This document shows positions 8,701 through 16,986 of a DNA stretch of 64,000 nt, piece by piece; positions within the stretch are counted from its first letter, which is position 1; each line of letters starts with the position of its first letter. This stretch comes from Desulfobacca acetoxidans DSM 11109 (GTDB lineage Bacteria > Desulfobacterota > Desulfobaccia > Desulfobaccales > Desulfobaccaceae), in assembly GCF_000195295.1 (NCBI RefSeq), contig NC_015388.1, positions 1,550,001 through 1,614,000 of the forward strand. The letters are read 5' to 3'. A program made the translations under genes and the position numbers. The notes beneath the pieces are model-generated. The model had not been told where the DNA came from, did no database searches, and saw only the letters and a list, made by a program, of their open reading frames with translations.

Positions 8701-9680
8701 GGATCAAAGCCCGAGAAATGCCTGCCGAAGACCTGTATCAGATCTATTCCAGGCTCAGACAGGCAAATGATGCAAGTAAGGCCCCGGTTACCTTAGAGAC
8801 TATCTGGGAGGTCCTCTCCCGTTCTCTTTACCTACAGGATTTAGGTTGTCAGATCTGGGCCGAGGTGGAGAAGAAGACCATAATGTTACACAATATCCCC
8901 GGAATTCCTGATGGCACCGCCCTCACTGCTTCCCGGGATACCTATGAGTATGGCATTGAACAGTTGGAGCGGCCCCTGCATTTTGCCACCTATGGCGATC
9001 CTGTCTTTGATACCTTATTGAATCATATGGCGACGTTTGCATTGCCCGAATGTATCAGGCGATTGGAAATTCAAGGACCAATAAGTTCTTTGGTGGGCTA
9101 TGCCATAGCATCGTTAGAAAAAAACGGCCAACCACAAATCAGGTTACTTTACTCAGGGGAACGTCTCAATATAATTCAATTAGTCGAGGATATGTCTATT
9201 TCCGAGGCGGACAGCGAAACTCTCCGGACAGAACTGAATAACCTGATGATTACGGAGAATAACCAACCTAAAATTGCTCCCCAGATTGAAACCCTCAACC
9301 ACCAAGCAGGGCTTTCTCAGGTGACACTCGGTTATTTAATCATCCATTATCTTATTCGGTTTCGGCAAAAAATGGGGACCGGTGACGAGCATTTCTGGCC
9401 GGAGGTCAGGGGGCTGGAAAATTTGTGCCGCGATAAAGCAGTCATTCTGATTCCTGATATCCCGAAGGCTCAGGTCCAGAAACTTTACGGTCTGCTATTC
9501 GATCTGCATATTCCGGCATTGGGAGATAGCGCTAGAATTACTGCTCCAACCCCAATAGTTCTCGGAGCTCTGGAGGCAACCTGTCGGTTAGCAAATAAAT
9601 TGCACGTGAGGAGGGCTGATTTGCTGACTAGAGATGTCCTGAGAAGATTAGATCGGGAAATTAACAATATCCTGTCATAA
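5751..9680 (+). CDS. PLD-domain / SNF2-type DEAD-box helicase of the defence locus
   Basis: A 1309-aa protein. Residues ~25-260 form a phospholipase-D-like domain (RYDRVAGYF, then one HxK motif HMKWGVFAD near 182 and GSLNES). A superfamily-2 SNF2-type helicase follows: Walker A GLGKT near 345, DEAH near 453, ATATP near 493 and RIGRIDRIGQ near 898. The last ~300 residues are unassigned. Similar PLD-helicase proteins are annotated in prokaryotic defence systems, and DISARM-type helicases share the SNF2 core. The ATG at 5751 has no clear ribosome binding site. Residues 11-18 (MVGSAHPT) are encoded by a palindromic repeat, so the ancestral start was probably downstream, near FRDHPWRLSYRSS. Confidence 0.9.
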   Translation: MTDQPGTERFMVGSAHPTDFRDHPWRLSYRSSATGPGGKPINILHDFYIPVLQWAVRYDRVAGYFRSTSLAAASQGFSAFAGRKGKIRLIVGADLDPKDVQAILNAYAQQGTDGSPTDNLLEQALHGSLDHPEAWPENVCHGVQLLGWLIARQVLEIKVALRVHARSGVPLPFDSVEDGYVHMKWGVFADALGNRMYISGSLNESKTALTLNAENIDVHCEWRGETEQQRVEEADREFQNLWQDQAGGLRVLSLPEAVQQRLINISAGMSRPREIDGASAAPLEISPPSALERLQFALIKDGPLLPGGRFVGLETAPITPWPHQQIVARRVISTWPFSYLLCDEVGLGKTIEAGLIIRSLYLSGLAKRVLIAAPASLTRQWHREMASKFFLPFGRAVGGTPLTHEYLLPVEEKQPAPSLVAPNLTIISTGLLVRAEQQAVLQAAGRYDITLIDEAHYARRKNPTQGLRAEPKLGKLYRVIAEILRPRSTCLLMATATPMQLDPVEVFDLIRLTNRLGPFQYDPGLCQWYYDILSRLVRGQAVTEIDWSFLRQAVLDVQRHDPLYYDYVLRVVVDGRIRLALRRWLDDGQIPRRNDLPGFIRLIFCTAPLSRVMLRHNRSLLEIYRAHDQLHANLAKREILPLPAIRFTPQEQTCYDQLEEYCQKLASHIASGLEADQKAAIGFYLSFLRLRFASSLFAIRQTLERRLAKVKYTLTHLADRGETGQDELDWEDLLDEGDDDQLVAETMLANRKPEDLQWEMQYLHSMLLPLRDLSGTSSKMQVLLRVLGDRRIAGTHRIQPVVIFTRFFDTLTDIVKRLRTIDIRLLIGAYSGQGGQYIDPKTFTLVGVEREEIKRRFLRSEIDILVCTDAAAEGLNLQGADLLINFDLPWNPMKVEQRIGRIDRIGQKYETVYVLNLCYAGSAEEIVYGRLLSRLSQIGLIVGGQQLSLLPVTREEFQELAERKLSEPELEKRAKERAKLAKERIKAREMPAEDLYQIYSRLRQANDASKAPVTLETIWEVLSRSLYLQDLGCQIWAEVEKKTIMLHNIPGIPDGTALTASRDTYEYGIEQLERPLHFATYGDPVFDTLLNHMATFALPECIRRLEIQGPISSLVGYAIASLEKNGQPQIRLLYSGERLNIIQLVEDMSISEADSETLRTELNNLMITENNQPKIAPQIETLNHQAGLSQVTLGYLIIHYLIRFRQKMGTGDEHFWPEVRGLENLCRDKAVILIPDIPKAQVQKLYGLLFDLHIPALGDSARITAPTPIVLGALEATCRLANKLHVRRADLLTRDVLRRLDREINNILS
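5782..5798. repeat. Palindrome inside the helicase start region
   Basis: Arms ggtgggc and gcccacc surround agc. The outer base pattern (ccctac) matches the palindrome at 1882-1906. It is translated in frame as part of the extra N-terminal residues of the helicase. Confidence 0.6.
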
Positions 9681-9686
9681 CGGCGC

Positions 9687-10355
9687 CTACCTCTGCGTTC
9701 CGCCTAGTTCTTTTTCAAGGAAATTCATCATTCTGTCAAGCATGCCGTCGCTTTCTCCGACCGGTTGCCTGCCGGGAACCTGTTTACCGACATACTTCTC
9801 GGAGTGTTCGGAGTGCTGGCGCCAGTTCTCCAGATAACGCAACGCCAACCGAGTATCCTGGATGATGAGCAGATTTTCGGCGTTCCTCTCCTCAGCCGCC
9901 CGGGTGAAGTTGAAAGAGCCGGTAATAACCGTCTGGTCGTCGATAATCATAACTTTATTATGGGCGATAGCGTGGGCGGCATCAATATAGGTCGGTATGC
10001 CGGCATTGACCAGAAAATCGGCCGAGGAGTATTTCTTAGAGCGTTGGCTCTTATCCAGGATAACCTCCACCTTGACCCCGCGTTTGTGGGCCTGCACCAA
10101 GGCTTTGGCAATCGGGGCAGACGTAAAGGAATATGCCTGGACCAAGATACTCTGTCGGGCCTGATTCAGGGTGTTAACGATGGCTTTGGTAGCCCCGCCC
10201 TTGGGAGAAAAATAAAGCTCCCATTGGGCCGATTGACTGAACGGCTCCGCCGCCGCTGGCAGGGGCGCCGATACAACAGCGGTAAGCCATAGCAGCAGGA
10301 TTATTGTAAGTTGCTTGGGGCGAATACAAGGTTGGCTCCTATAGTTAGTCGCCAT
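9687..10355 (-). CDS. Secreted phospholipase-D-family nuclease
   Basis: A 222-aa protein with a signal peptide: a basic N-terminus, a hydrophobic stretch around residues 15-33 and an A-x-A-like cleavage region (PAAAEP). One HKD motif is present (HNKVMIIDD, followed by GSFNFT), the single-motif architecture of Nuc/EDTA-resistant nucleases that dimerise to form the active site. It should cleave DNA outside the cytoplasm. It is convergent with the helicase gene and ends 7 nt from it. Co-location with defence genes may be chance, since the signal peptide argues against a role in the cytoplasmic system. Confidence 0.88.
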   Translation of the reverse strand: MATNYRSQPCIRPKQLTIILLLWLTAVVSAPLPAAAEPFSQSAQWELYFSPKGGATKAIVNTLNQARQSILVQAYSFTSAPIAKALVQAHKRGVKVEVILDKSQRSKKYSSADFLVNAGIPTYIDAAHAIAHNKVMIIDDQTVITGSFNFTRAAEERNAENLLIIQDTRLALRYLENWRQHSEHSEKYVGKQVPGRQPVGESDGMLDRMMNFLEKELGGTQR

Positions 10356-10460
10356 CCGGAAAGTCCTTTATTTTTTGGGGTTATCCCTTATAGGGGCGTG
10401 GTAACCCCGCCTCGACAACACTGTAACCCCGGCAGGCTCATCCGTAGGGGCGAACCCGGT
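10317..10460. repeat. Decayed GGGGCGAA-type palindromes
   Basis: A ggggcgaatacaag half with an imperfect complementary half (10317-10343) and further taggggcg copies near 10391 and 10444. They match the better-kept palindrome at 16961-16986 and the one at 34826-34850. No gene is visible between 10356 and 10593. Confidence 0.5.
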
Positions 10461-10593
10461 CTTCTCCCAAAAAAACTGAAGTATTACAATAGCTTGAACA
10501 TTAAGGTACGCAGTGACCATAAAGTTAAACCTTGAGGGTTCCCGGAAGTGTCGATTGCAGCGATAGGGCGCAAGCTGGATGAAGCCGGATTGC

Positions 10594-11310
10594 TTACCGG
10601 CAATCACGGCAGATCAGGTAGCGCTCCACCGGGTCGCCGGTGAGCTTGGCCCAGTATTCGAGTTGGGCCATAGGGGCGATGTAGTTGCCGCACGATTCAC
10701 ACTTTACCAGCTCAAAGTCCCGGCCCCAGATCGTACGGATGCCGTTTTTCTCAGTATAAGGAATAACATTGTTGGGACAGATAAAGGCGCAGGAGCCGCA
10801 GCCGATGCAGGCATCGGATTTTAATTTGAACGGTGTGGCGACTTGTTTCTCGGGAGTGCGATTGATCATACTGATGGCGCTGACTCCGACAATATCCCGA
10901 CAGGTGCGGACGCACAGACCGCAGAGGATGCAGAGTTCCTCCGGGTCTTCAGTTTTGAAGCGGGATTCAGTGACGCCCAGTTCAGCCGCCATCTCCCGGA
11001 TGAGCTTGGATTTGGGAGCACGGGCCAATAGAAGCTCCAAGATGACTCGGCGGGCGTCCAGAACTTTTTCGGAATGGGTCTGCACCGACAGCCCTTCTTC
11101 CACCGGATAGGTGCAGGAGTTTACTAATCGGGTGCGGGGCCATTCACCGATTTCCACGACGCAGAGGCGACATTGGCCTTCAGGTTTTAAATCAGGGTGA
11201 TAACAGAGGGTGGGAATTTCTATATCGAGCTGCCGCGCCGCCATCAAAATAGTAGTGCCAGCAGGAACTTTAACATACAAACCGTTGATGAGAAGGCTAA
11301 CTTCTCCCAT
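10594..11310 (-). CDS. HoxU/NuoG-like iron-sulfur subunit
   Basis: A 238-aa protein corresponding to the N-terminal electron-transfer part of NuoG, as in HoxU and related subunits. It has a ferredoxin-type [2Fe-2S] site (Cys pattern from CYHP through CRLC to SC), a His/Cys-associated middle segment, then two [4Fe-4S] motifs (CILCGLCVRTC and CIGCGSCAFIC) and a C-terminal CxxC/CxxC pair. It lacks the molybdopterin-like domain of full NuoG and there is no hydrogenase gene beside it. It probably relays electrons between the flavin of the NuoF-like subunit and ferredoxin or another partner. It is the last gene of the minus-strand redox cluster, with a TGGAGTG ribosome binding site. Confidence 0.85.
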   Translation of the reverse strand: MGEVSLLINGLYVKVPAGTTILMAARQLDIEIPTLCYHPDLKPEGQCRLCVVEIGEWPRTRLVNSCTYPVEEGLSVQTHSEKVLDARRVILELLLARAPKSKLIREMAAELGVTESRFKTEDPEELCILCGLCVRTCRDIVGVSAISMINRTPEKQVATPFKLKSDACIGCGSCAFICPNNVIPYTEKNGIRTIWGRDFELVKCESCGNYIAPMAQLEYWAKLTGDPVERYLICRDCR

Positions 11311-11428
11311 GATCCACTCCAGTTTCTGAAGAGATTGGCGTTACTCGGTACCGACACTCGGTCAGGTTAAGGGCGCCGGCGTCAAGACGTTGATAACTTC
11401 GGTGGCATTATCAGCGTTCTTTTTGGGT

Positions 11429-13282
11429 TTATTCCACCTTGACGGCATCAAACTGACAGACGTCGTGACAGAGACCGCATTTAATGCACAGATCCTGGTT
11501 GATGACCTGAGGTTCTTTTTTGGGGCCGCTGATGGCGCCGACGGGACACTCACGGACGCAGGCCAGGCAACTGGTGCACTCATTGGGATCAATTGTGTAA
11601 GTCAGTAACTGACGGCATACCAAGGCAGGACATTTTTTATCGACGATGTGCTTGGTATATTCCTCGCGAAAATATTTCAGGGTGCTTAAAACCGGGTTCG
11701 CCGCGCTTTGACCCAAACCGCACAGAGAAGCGGAAGCCATAGTCCGGCAGAGATCTTCCATCATGGCGAGATGTTTTTCTTCGCCCCGACCGGAGGTGAT
11801 GTCCGTCAGGATGGCATGCAATTGTTTTAAACCTTCCCGGCACGGGGTACATTTCCCACATGATTCCTGCATGAGGAAGGAGATAAAATAGCGGGCCACA
11901 TCCACCATGCAACTTTTGGTGTCCATGACAATCATGCCGCCAGAGCCCATAATGGAGCCGACCTGCTGGAGGCTGTCGTAATCTACCGGCAGGTCGAGAA
12001 ATTGTTTAGGGATGCACCCGCCAGAGGGGCCGCCGGTCTGGACGGCCTTGAACTCGTGGTTTCCGGGGATACCACCGCCGAGGTCATAGACAATATGGCG
12101 GAGGGAGGTTCCCATGGGGACTTCTAACAGGCCGGTGTTATTGACCGCGCCCACCAGGGAAAAGACCTTGGTGCCTTTGCTCTTCTCGGTTCCGAGGGCG
12201 GCGAAATGCTCTGCTCCCAGGTTAATGATCTCTGGGATGTTGGCCAAGGTTTCCACATTATTGATTACCGTCGGCAGGCCAAATAACCCCGCCTGGATCG
12301 GATAAGGCGGTCGTGGCATGGGCTCTCCGATCCGTCCTTCGATGGAGGCGATCAGGGCTGTTTCCTCGCCGCAGACAAAGGCCCCAGCTCCCTGGCTGAT
12401 TTTGATATCAAAGCTAAACTTGGAGCGCAGGATGTTGGTGCCCAGGAAACCGAAGTCGCGGGCCTGTTCCACGGCTCTGGTCAGTCGCTTCACTGCCAGA
12501 GGATATTCGTGGCGCACATAGATATAGCCCTTCAAGGCCCCGATGGCGTAAGCGCCGACGATCAAACCTTCAATCACGGCGTGGGGATCTCCTTCCATAA
12601 CCGCCCGGTCCATGAAAGCCCCCGGGTCGCCTTCATCGCCATTGCAGATAATGAATTTGACCTCTCCAGGAACCTGTCGGCAAAGCCGCCATTTGCGGCC
12701 GGTGAGAAAACCGCCGCCGCCCCGGCCTCGTAGGCCGGACTTTTCCACCTGATCAATGACCCGTTCGGGAGTCATCTGAAAGAGAATCTTCCGCAGGGTG
12801 CGGTAGCCGCCGAGGGCTAGATAATCGTCCAGACTCTCCGGGTCGATGGCGTCTAGTTTGCGAAGGACAAGGGGATTTTGGGTCTGATAAAAGGGGATGT
12901 CGGCTTTGTGGGGGCAGAATTTACCGTCAATAGGGTCTTGATAGAGGAGGCGTTCCACCAGTCCCCCATTTATCAGAGTAAGGTCAACGATTTCAGCTAC
13001 GTCCTCGGGTTGGACTTTTTGATAGGCGATCTCTTGCGGCCGGATGAGGACCCTGACGCCGTGGGAGCAGAGGCCGTGACAGCCGGTGGTTTTTAAAATG
13101 ACTTTGCCGTCTATGCCTTTGGCTTCCATTTCGGCTTTGAAGGCGGCAACCAGTTCTTCGCTTCCCAACGGCAGGCAGCCAGGTCCACCGCAGACCAGCA
13201 CCTGCAACTGGTTCGGATCCCGTTTAGCCCGCACCAGTCGGCGATATTCCGTAAGATGGTCGATTGATTCAATAAAGGGCAT
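11429..13282 (-). CDS. NuoF/HydB-like flavoprotein, NAD(H)-binding subunit
   Basis: A 617-aa protein with the three-part layout of HydB-type subunits: an N-terminal thioredoxin-like [2Fe-2S] domain (residues ~25-110), the NuoF core with the glycine-rich FMN/NADH site (GLRGRGGGGF near 184) and the ESCGKCTPCREG [4Fe-4S] motif, and a C-terminal two-cluster ferredoxin domain (CTSCLACVREC and CIKCGLCHDVC). This architecture occurs in NAD-linked and bifurcating hydrogenases and formate dehydrogenases. The extra C-terminal clusters suggest transfer to or from ferredoxin. It lies 89 nt behind the NuoE-like gene. Confidence 0.93.
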   Translation of the reverse strand: MPFIESIDHLTEYRRLVRAKRDPNQLQVLVCGGPGCLPLGSEELVAAFKAEMEAKGIDGKVILKTTGCHGLCSHGVRVLIRPQEIAYQKVQPEDVAEIVDLTLINGGLVERLLYQDPIDGKFCPHKADIPFYQTQNPLVLRKLDAIDPESLDDYLALGGYRTLRKILFQMTPERVIDQVEKSGLRGRGGGGFLTGRKWRLCRQVPGEVKFIICNGDEGDPGAFMDRAVMEGDPHAVIEGLIVGAYAIGALKGYIYVRHEYPLAVKRLTRAVEQARDFGFLGTNILRSKFSFDIKISQGAGAFVCGEETALIASIEGRIGEPMPRPPYPIQAGLFGLPTVINNVETLANIPEIINLGAEHFAALGTEKSKGTKVFSLVGAVNNTGLLEVPMGTSLRHIVYDLGGGIPGNHEFKAVQTGGPSGGCIPKQFLDLPVDYDSLQQVGSIMGSGGMIVMDTKSCMVDVARYFISFLMQESCGKCTPCREGLKQLHAILTDITSGRGEEKHLAMMEDLCRTMASASLCGLGQSAANPVLSTLKYFREEYTKHIVDKKCPALVCRQLLTYTIDPNECTSCLACVRECPVGAISGPKKEPQVINQDLCIKCGLCHDVCQFDAVKVE

Positions 13283-13371
13283 AGGTCATTCTCGTTCTAT
13301 TAGGTTCGGGGCTTGATACCGGGGCACTCCCAACGACGAGGGATATTGGCCCAATGTCTCGCCTTCCTTAC

Positions 13372-13827
13372 CTATTTCTGATATTTTTTCAATATCTTAG
13401 GTACCTTATCGACAGTTACGCGCGCGTGATAGGTGTCATCGATCATCATTACCGGGGCTTGCGCACAAGAGCCCAGGCATCCCACAGTTTCCAGAGTAAA
13501 TCGCATATCTTTGGTAGTGTAGCCGATATCAACTCCCAGACGGTGGCTGATCGATTCGGCCAGTCGCTGGCCGCCTTTCAGATGACAGGTCGTTCCCAGG
13601 CAGACACGACAGATGTGTTTGCCTTTGGGGGTAAGGCTAAACATCTTGTAGAAGGTAGCGACGCTGAAAATCCGGGTCAGGGGGATATTGAGGCGTTCCG
13701 CCACTACCTTCATTTCATCCTGGGGAAGATAGTTATAGCTATCTTGAATATCTTGTAAAACAGGTATGAGATCGGCCGGCTGACAATCGTAGCGGGATAA
13801 AATGCCGTTTAAGCGTTCTAGGTCCAT
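13372..13827 (-). CDS. NuoE/HydC-like [2Fe-2S] subunit
   Basis: A 151-aa protein of normal length for the 24-kDa subunit of NADH dehydrogenase and relatives. A helical N-terminus is followed by a thioredoxin-like [2Fe-2S] domain with the four cysteines of the family (C-x4-C near residue 80 and C-x3-C in VGCLGSCAQAP). Its ATG shares one base with the porB stop (TAATG at 13825-13829). This links the NADH-dehydrogenase-like module to the pyruvate oxidoreductase genes in one transcript and probably by translational coupling. Confidence 0.93.
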   Translation of the reverse strand: MDLERLNGILSRYDCQPADLIPVLQDIQDSYNYLPQDEMKVVAERLNIPLTRIFSVATFYKMFSLTPKGKHICRVCLGTTCHLKGGQRLAESISHRLGVDIGYTTKDMRFTLETVGCLGSCAQAPVMMIDDTYHARVTVDKVPKILKKYQK

Positions 13828-14816
13828 TATTCACCTTCTTCCAGGGGCGCGAGTGAAGGAAACTCCGGATAGGGGGCCTCACATTTCTTCAATAACAGAT
13901 CATACCGCTCCAGAACCTGCTGCTGAATGAAATTGACTTCCGGTTCCCGAAGATGCCGAAAGCGGCCTTGAGGTTTGAGATAATCCTTTACCGGCCGTAT
14001 CTTGGGAATCTCGATGGTTAAGCGGTAGCGGCCGTTTACTACCTCATACAGGGGGAAGACCGCGGATTCCACTGCCAACCGTCCGAGACGGACGGTGAGA
14101 TCGGTAGCGGAGCGCCAACCGGTGGGACAGACCGAGAGAACATGAATATAGGCCGGTCCAGGGGTCTCGAGAGCCTTCTTGACCTTAAAATATAAATCAA
14201 ACGGGTAGCTCGGATTGGCGGTGGCCACATAGGGAATGCCGTGGGCCACGGCGATGGCTACCATGTTCTTTTTCCAGGTATGTTGGCCGATACTCAGGCG
14301 ACCGGGCGGTGAGGTGGTAGTCATGGCGCCGTAGGGGGTGGAGCTGGACCGCTGAATACCGGTATTCATGTAGGCTTCGTTGTCCCAACAGACGTAGGTG
14401 AAGTTATGTCCCCGCTCCATGGCTCCGGACAAAGATTGGAGGCCGATGTCGGAGGTGCCGCCGTCGCCGCCCATGGCCACGACCTTGGGGAGATGGGCCA
14501 ATTTGCCTTTGCGGTGGAGGATGCGATAGGCGGTTTCGATACCGGCGGCTACCGCCGAGGTGTTTTCGAAGGCCACGTGAATCCAGGGGTGTTTCCAAGC
14601 GGTTTGGGGGAAGCCGGAAGAGACGATTTCCATGCAACCGGTGGCGTGGGCAATGACGGCATCTTTGCCGATGGCCTTGCAAACCCAGCGGACGGCCAGG
14701 GCTTCGCCACAGCCCTGACAGGAGCGATGGCCGGAGGTAAAGAATTCTTCCCGAGGCATCAGGCGGGAGGCGTACACATCAAATTTTTGGCTGTTGGCCA
14801 CACCGAATTTATCCAT
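13827..14816 (-). CDS. porB: Pyruvate:ferredoxin oxidoreductase, beta subunit (TPP-binding)
   Basis: A 329-aa protein that binds thiamine diphosphate in the enzyme oxidising pyruvate to acetyl-CoA and CO2. It has the cluster-binding CQGCGE near residue 34, the GDGGTSDIG thiamine-diphosphate motif near 148, and the NTGIQRSSSTP region typical of PorB. Its ATG overlaps the porA stop by one base (TAATG) and its own stop overlaps the nuoE-like start the same way. A related 2-oxoacid specificity cannot be excluded, but PorB is the best match. Confidence 0.93.
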   Translation of the reverse strand: MDKFGVANSQKFDVYASRLMPREEFFTSGHRSCQGCGEALAVRWVCKAIGKDAVIAHATGCMEIVSSGFPQTAWKHPWIHVAFENTSAVAAGIETAYRILHRKGKLAHLPKVVAMGGDGGTSDIGLQSLSGAMERGHNFTYVCWDNEAYMNTGIQRSSSTPYGAMTTTSPPGRLSIGQHTWKKNMVAIAVAHGIPYVATANPSYPFDLYFKVKKALETPGPAYIHVLSVCPTGWRSATDLTVRLGRLAVESAVFPLYEVVNGRYRLTIEIPKIRPVKDYLKPQGRFRHLREPEVNFIQQQVLERYDLLLKKCEAPYPEFPSLAPLEEGE

Positions 14817-15991
14817 TAACCTCGCACTCCATAGAGATGATATTCCTGTTTGGGACCCTGGGCGGATTCATCCCGGGCCAGAGCAACGATTTCTTTAAAA
14901 GAGACGGGTGAGACGTCGCGTCCGCCCAAGCCGATGATATAGCCTAGGGTCTCCGGACGTTGACTTAAGGGGTAAAGGGCGCTTCTGACCTCTGCCAGGA
15001 CCGGTGGAGCAGCGCCGCCGGGTGAAACCGCCCGATCACAGACGATGACTAATTCGGCGTTCCTAAGGGCATCCCGTAGTTCGGCGAAGGGAAAGGGGCG
15101 CCAGAGACGCAGTTTGATCAGTCCTACCGGCTCGCCAGCAGCCTGCAGCTCGTCGACGGCAATTTCGGCGACCTCGCCCAGGCACCCCATGGTGAGAAGC
15201 AGTATCTTGGCGTCGTTGGCCTTATACCGCTCGACCGGATGATACTGCCGCCCGGTTAGCTTACCCCATTCCTCCCATACCTTGATTATCCGTTCATAGG
15301 AGTTCATCAGAGCAACTTGATGGTTCATTTTTACTTCGGCGAAGATTTCCGGCATGGCAAAGGCCCCCATGGTAACCGGATATTTGGGATCAAGGGTATG
15401 CCGGGGCAGATAAGGTGGTAAGAACTTATCGACTAGATCTTGATCGACCATATTCATGGCTTCGACCACATGCGTCAGGATAAAACCGTCCATATTGATT
15501 ATAGTTGGCATAAGCACTTTGGAATTTTCGGCAATCTTGAAGGCCATGACGGTATGGTCGAAGGCTTCCTGGCCGTTTTCGACAAAGATCTGAATCCAGC
15601 CGATATCTTTGGCCGCCATGATATCGCTGTGATCATTCCAGATGCTGAGGGGGCCCGACAAGGCCCGATTGGCCACGGTCATGACGATGGGCAGGCGCAG
15701 TGCCGAGGCAATGAAGAGAATTTCGTGCATGAGGGCCAGTCCTTGGGAACTGGTGGCGGTATAGGTTCTGGCACCGGCGGCGGACATGCCGATGCAACAG
15801 CTCAGAGCGGAATGCTCCGATTCAACATTAACGAATTCGGCCTCCAGATCGCCATTAGCAACCATGGAGGAGAGGTGTTCAACAATGTGGGTCTGGGGAG
15901 TGATGGGGTAGGCGGCGATAGCCTCGGCACGGGCTAGTTGCACCGCATGGCTGACGGCAATTGATACTTCCATACCTGCTCGGTGGCCCAT
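14816..15991 (-). CDS. porA: Pyruvate:ferredoxin oxidoreductase, alpha subunit
   Basis: Starts at the ATG at 15989-15991, where a GGAGGAAG ribosome binding site precedes MGHRAGMEVS; the frame is open 14 codons further but without support. The 391-aa protein has the PITPQT segment, the E-x-E-H-x-A-L-S motif and the TSSQGLALM region of the pyrimidine-binding domain, and a C-terminal domain II for CoA binding. It pairs with PorB, PorC and PorD to oxidise pyruvate. Its start overlaps the porD stop by one base. Confidence 0.94.
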   Translation of the reverse strand: MGHRAGMEVSIAVSHAVQLARAEAIAAYPITPQTHIVEHLSSMVANGDLEAEFVNVESEHSALSCCIGMSAAGARTYTATSSQGLALMHEILFIASALRLPIVMTVANRALSGPLSIWNDHSDIMAAKDIGWIQIFVENGQEAFDHTVMAFKIAENSKVLMPTIINMDGFILTHVVEAMNMVDQDLVDKFLPPYLPRHTLDPKYPVTMGAFAMPEIFAEVKMNHQVALMNSYERIIKVWEEWGKLTGRQYHPVERYKANDAKILLLTMGCLGEVAEIAVDELQAAGEPVGLIKLRLWRPFPFAELRDALRNAELVIVCDRAVSPGGAAPPVLAEVRSALYPLSQRPETLGYIIGLGGRDVSPVSFKEIVALARDESAQGPKQEYHLYGVRG

Positions 15992-16284
15992 TATTCTTCC
16001 TCCGGTACCATAGTAATGCAGCCGGTGACGCACTCACGGGCACAGATGCCGCAACCTTTACAATAATCGGGGTCCATATCAAAGTAGCCGTTCGGCTCCT
16101 GGATAATGGCCGGTTCCGGACAGACAGTCCAACAGACGCCGCAGCGGATACAGCGGCTTTTGGTCCAGACCGGGTGCTGCGACCGCCAGTCGCCGGTGCG
16201 ATAAGCTCGGGCATTGCCGGGTTCACGCAGGAGGGCGCCTAATTCAATATCTTGCCAGGTCATCTGGTCTAGCGGCTTGCTCAC
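15991..16284 (-). CDS. porD: Pyruvate:ferredoxin oxidoreductase, delta subunit (2[4Fe-4S] ferredoxin)
   Basis: A 97-aa protein with two classical ferredoxin motifs (CIRCGVCWTVC-P and CKGCGICAREC-V). It carries electrons out of the Por complex. The start is a GTG at 16282-16284 that overlaps the porC stop (GTGA). The length and the W-x-R-x-x-R-P-V-W-type stretch before the clusters fit PorD. Confidence 0.93.
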   Translation of the reverse strand: MSKPLDQMTWQDIELGALLREPGNARAYRTGDWRSQHPVWTKSRCIRCGVCWTVCPEPAIIQEPNGYFDMDPDYCKGCGICARECVTGCITMVPEEE

Positions 16285-16838
16285 GATTTTGCCTCCCCCA
16301 CCACAGTTTTTTCAAATGCCGTCTGGAGTGCAGTGATGTTCTTTACCGCCATAGGTCCAAACCGCTCTTTCAGGGGCTGGGTCATGGAATCGACCTTGAC
16401 GGCACCGGTGGCGCGGATCAGGGCGCCCAACATAGTGGTATTGGTGATGGGCACCCCCAAAACCTGGCGGGCGATTTGATTGGCATCAACCACGGCCAGA
16501 CGATGCTTAAAGCCAAATTCCCGGCGGGTGTCGGCAATGGATTTATTGGTATTCAAAACAATGACCCCCTCCGGCTTGAGGTCGGCCGCGGGGTTTTGGA
16601 TGCGAATCAGACTGGGATCAAGGATGAGCACGACATCAGGATTGGCAATTTTGCAGCGCAGGCGGATATGGTGGTCGTCAATGCGCAAGAAGGCCAAAAC
16701 CGGCGCTCCCCGACGTTCAGGGCCAAAGCTTGGAAAGCCTTGAGCAAACTTGCCTTCCTCGATGGCGGCTACAGCCAGAAGCTCAACCGAGGTTACAGCC
16801 CCTTGCCCGCCCCGCCCATGAAAACGGATTTCTAACAT
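16281..16838 (-). CDS. porC: Pyruvate:ferredoxin oxidoreductase, gamma subunit
   Basis: The frame is open up to 16973, but MLEIRFHGRGGQGAV is the normal PorC start, so the ATG at 16836-16838 with GAGGG ahead is chosen. The 185-aa protein has the RFHGRGGQG motif, FPSFGPERRGAPV and the TMLGA segment of the CoA-binding gamma subunit. It is the first gene of the redox operon, so the promoter should lie between 16839 and about 17400, although no convincing -35/-10 was seen there. Confidence 0.93.
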   Translation of the reverse strand: MLEIRFHGRGGQGAVTSVELLAVAAIEEGKFAQGFPSFGPERRGAPVLAFLRIDDHHIRLRCKIANPDVVLILDPSLIRIQNPAADLKPEGVIVLNTNKSIADTRREFGFKHRLAVVDANQIARQVLGVPITNTTMLGALIRATGAVKVDSMTQPLKERFGPMAVKNITALQTAFEKTVVGEAKS

Positions 16839-16960
16839 GAATAAAACCCTCGTTCCATACGATTTGCAATCAACATGGCGGCAGACGCTTGTGGGAACCA
16901 CGCCAGGTACACTTGTACCGGCGTGTTGAATTATCAACTGATGTAACACTTCAGTTGTTT

Positions 16961-16986
16961 GGGGCGAACACAAGATTCGCCCCTAC
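16961..16986. repeat. GGGGCGAA palindrome
   Basis: Arms ggggcgaa and ttcgcccc around a 7-base spacer (cacaaga). Related copies, more decayed, lie at 10317-10343 and 34826-34850. Confidence 0.75.
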
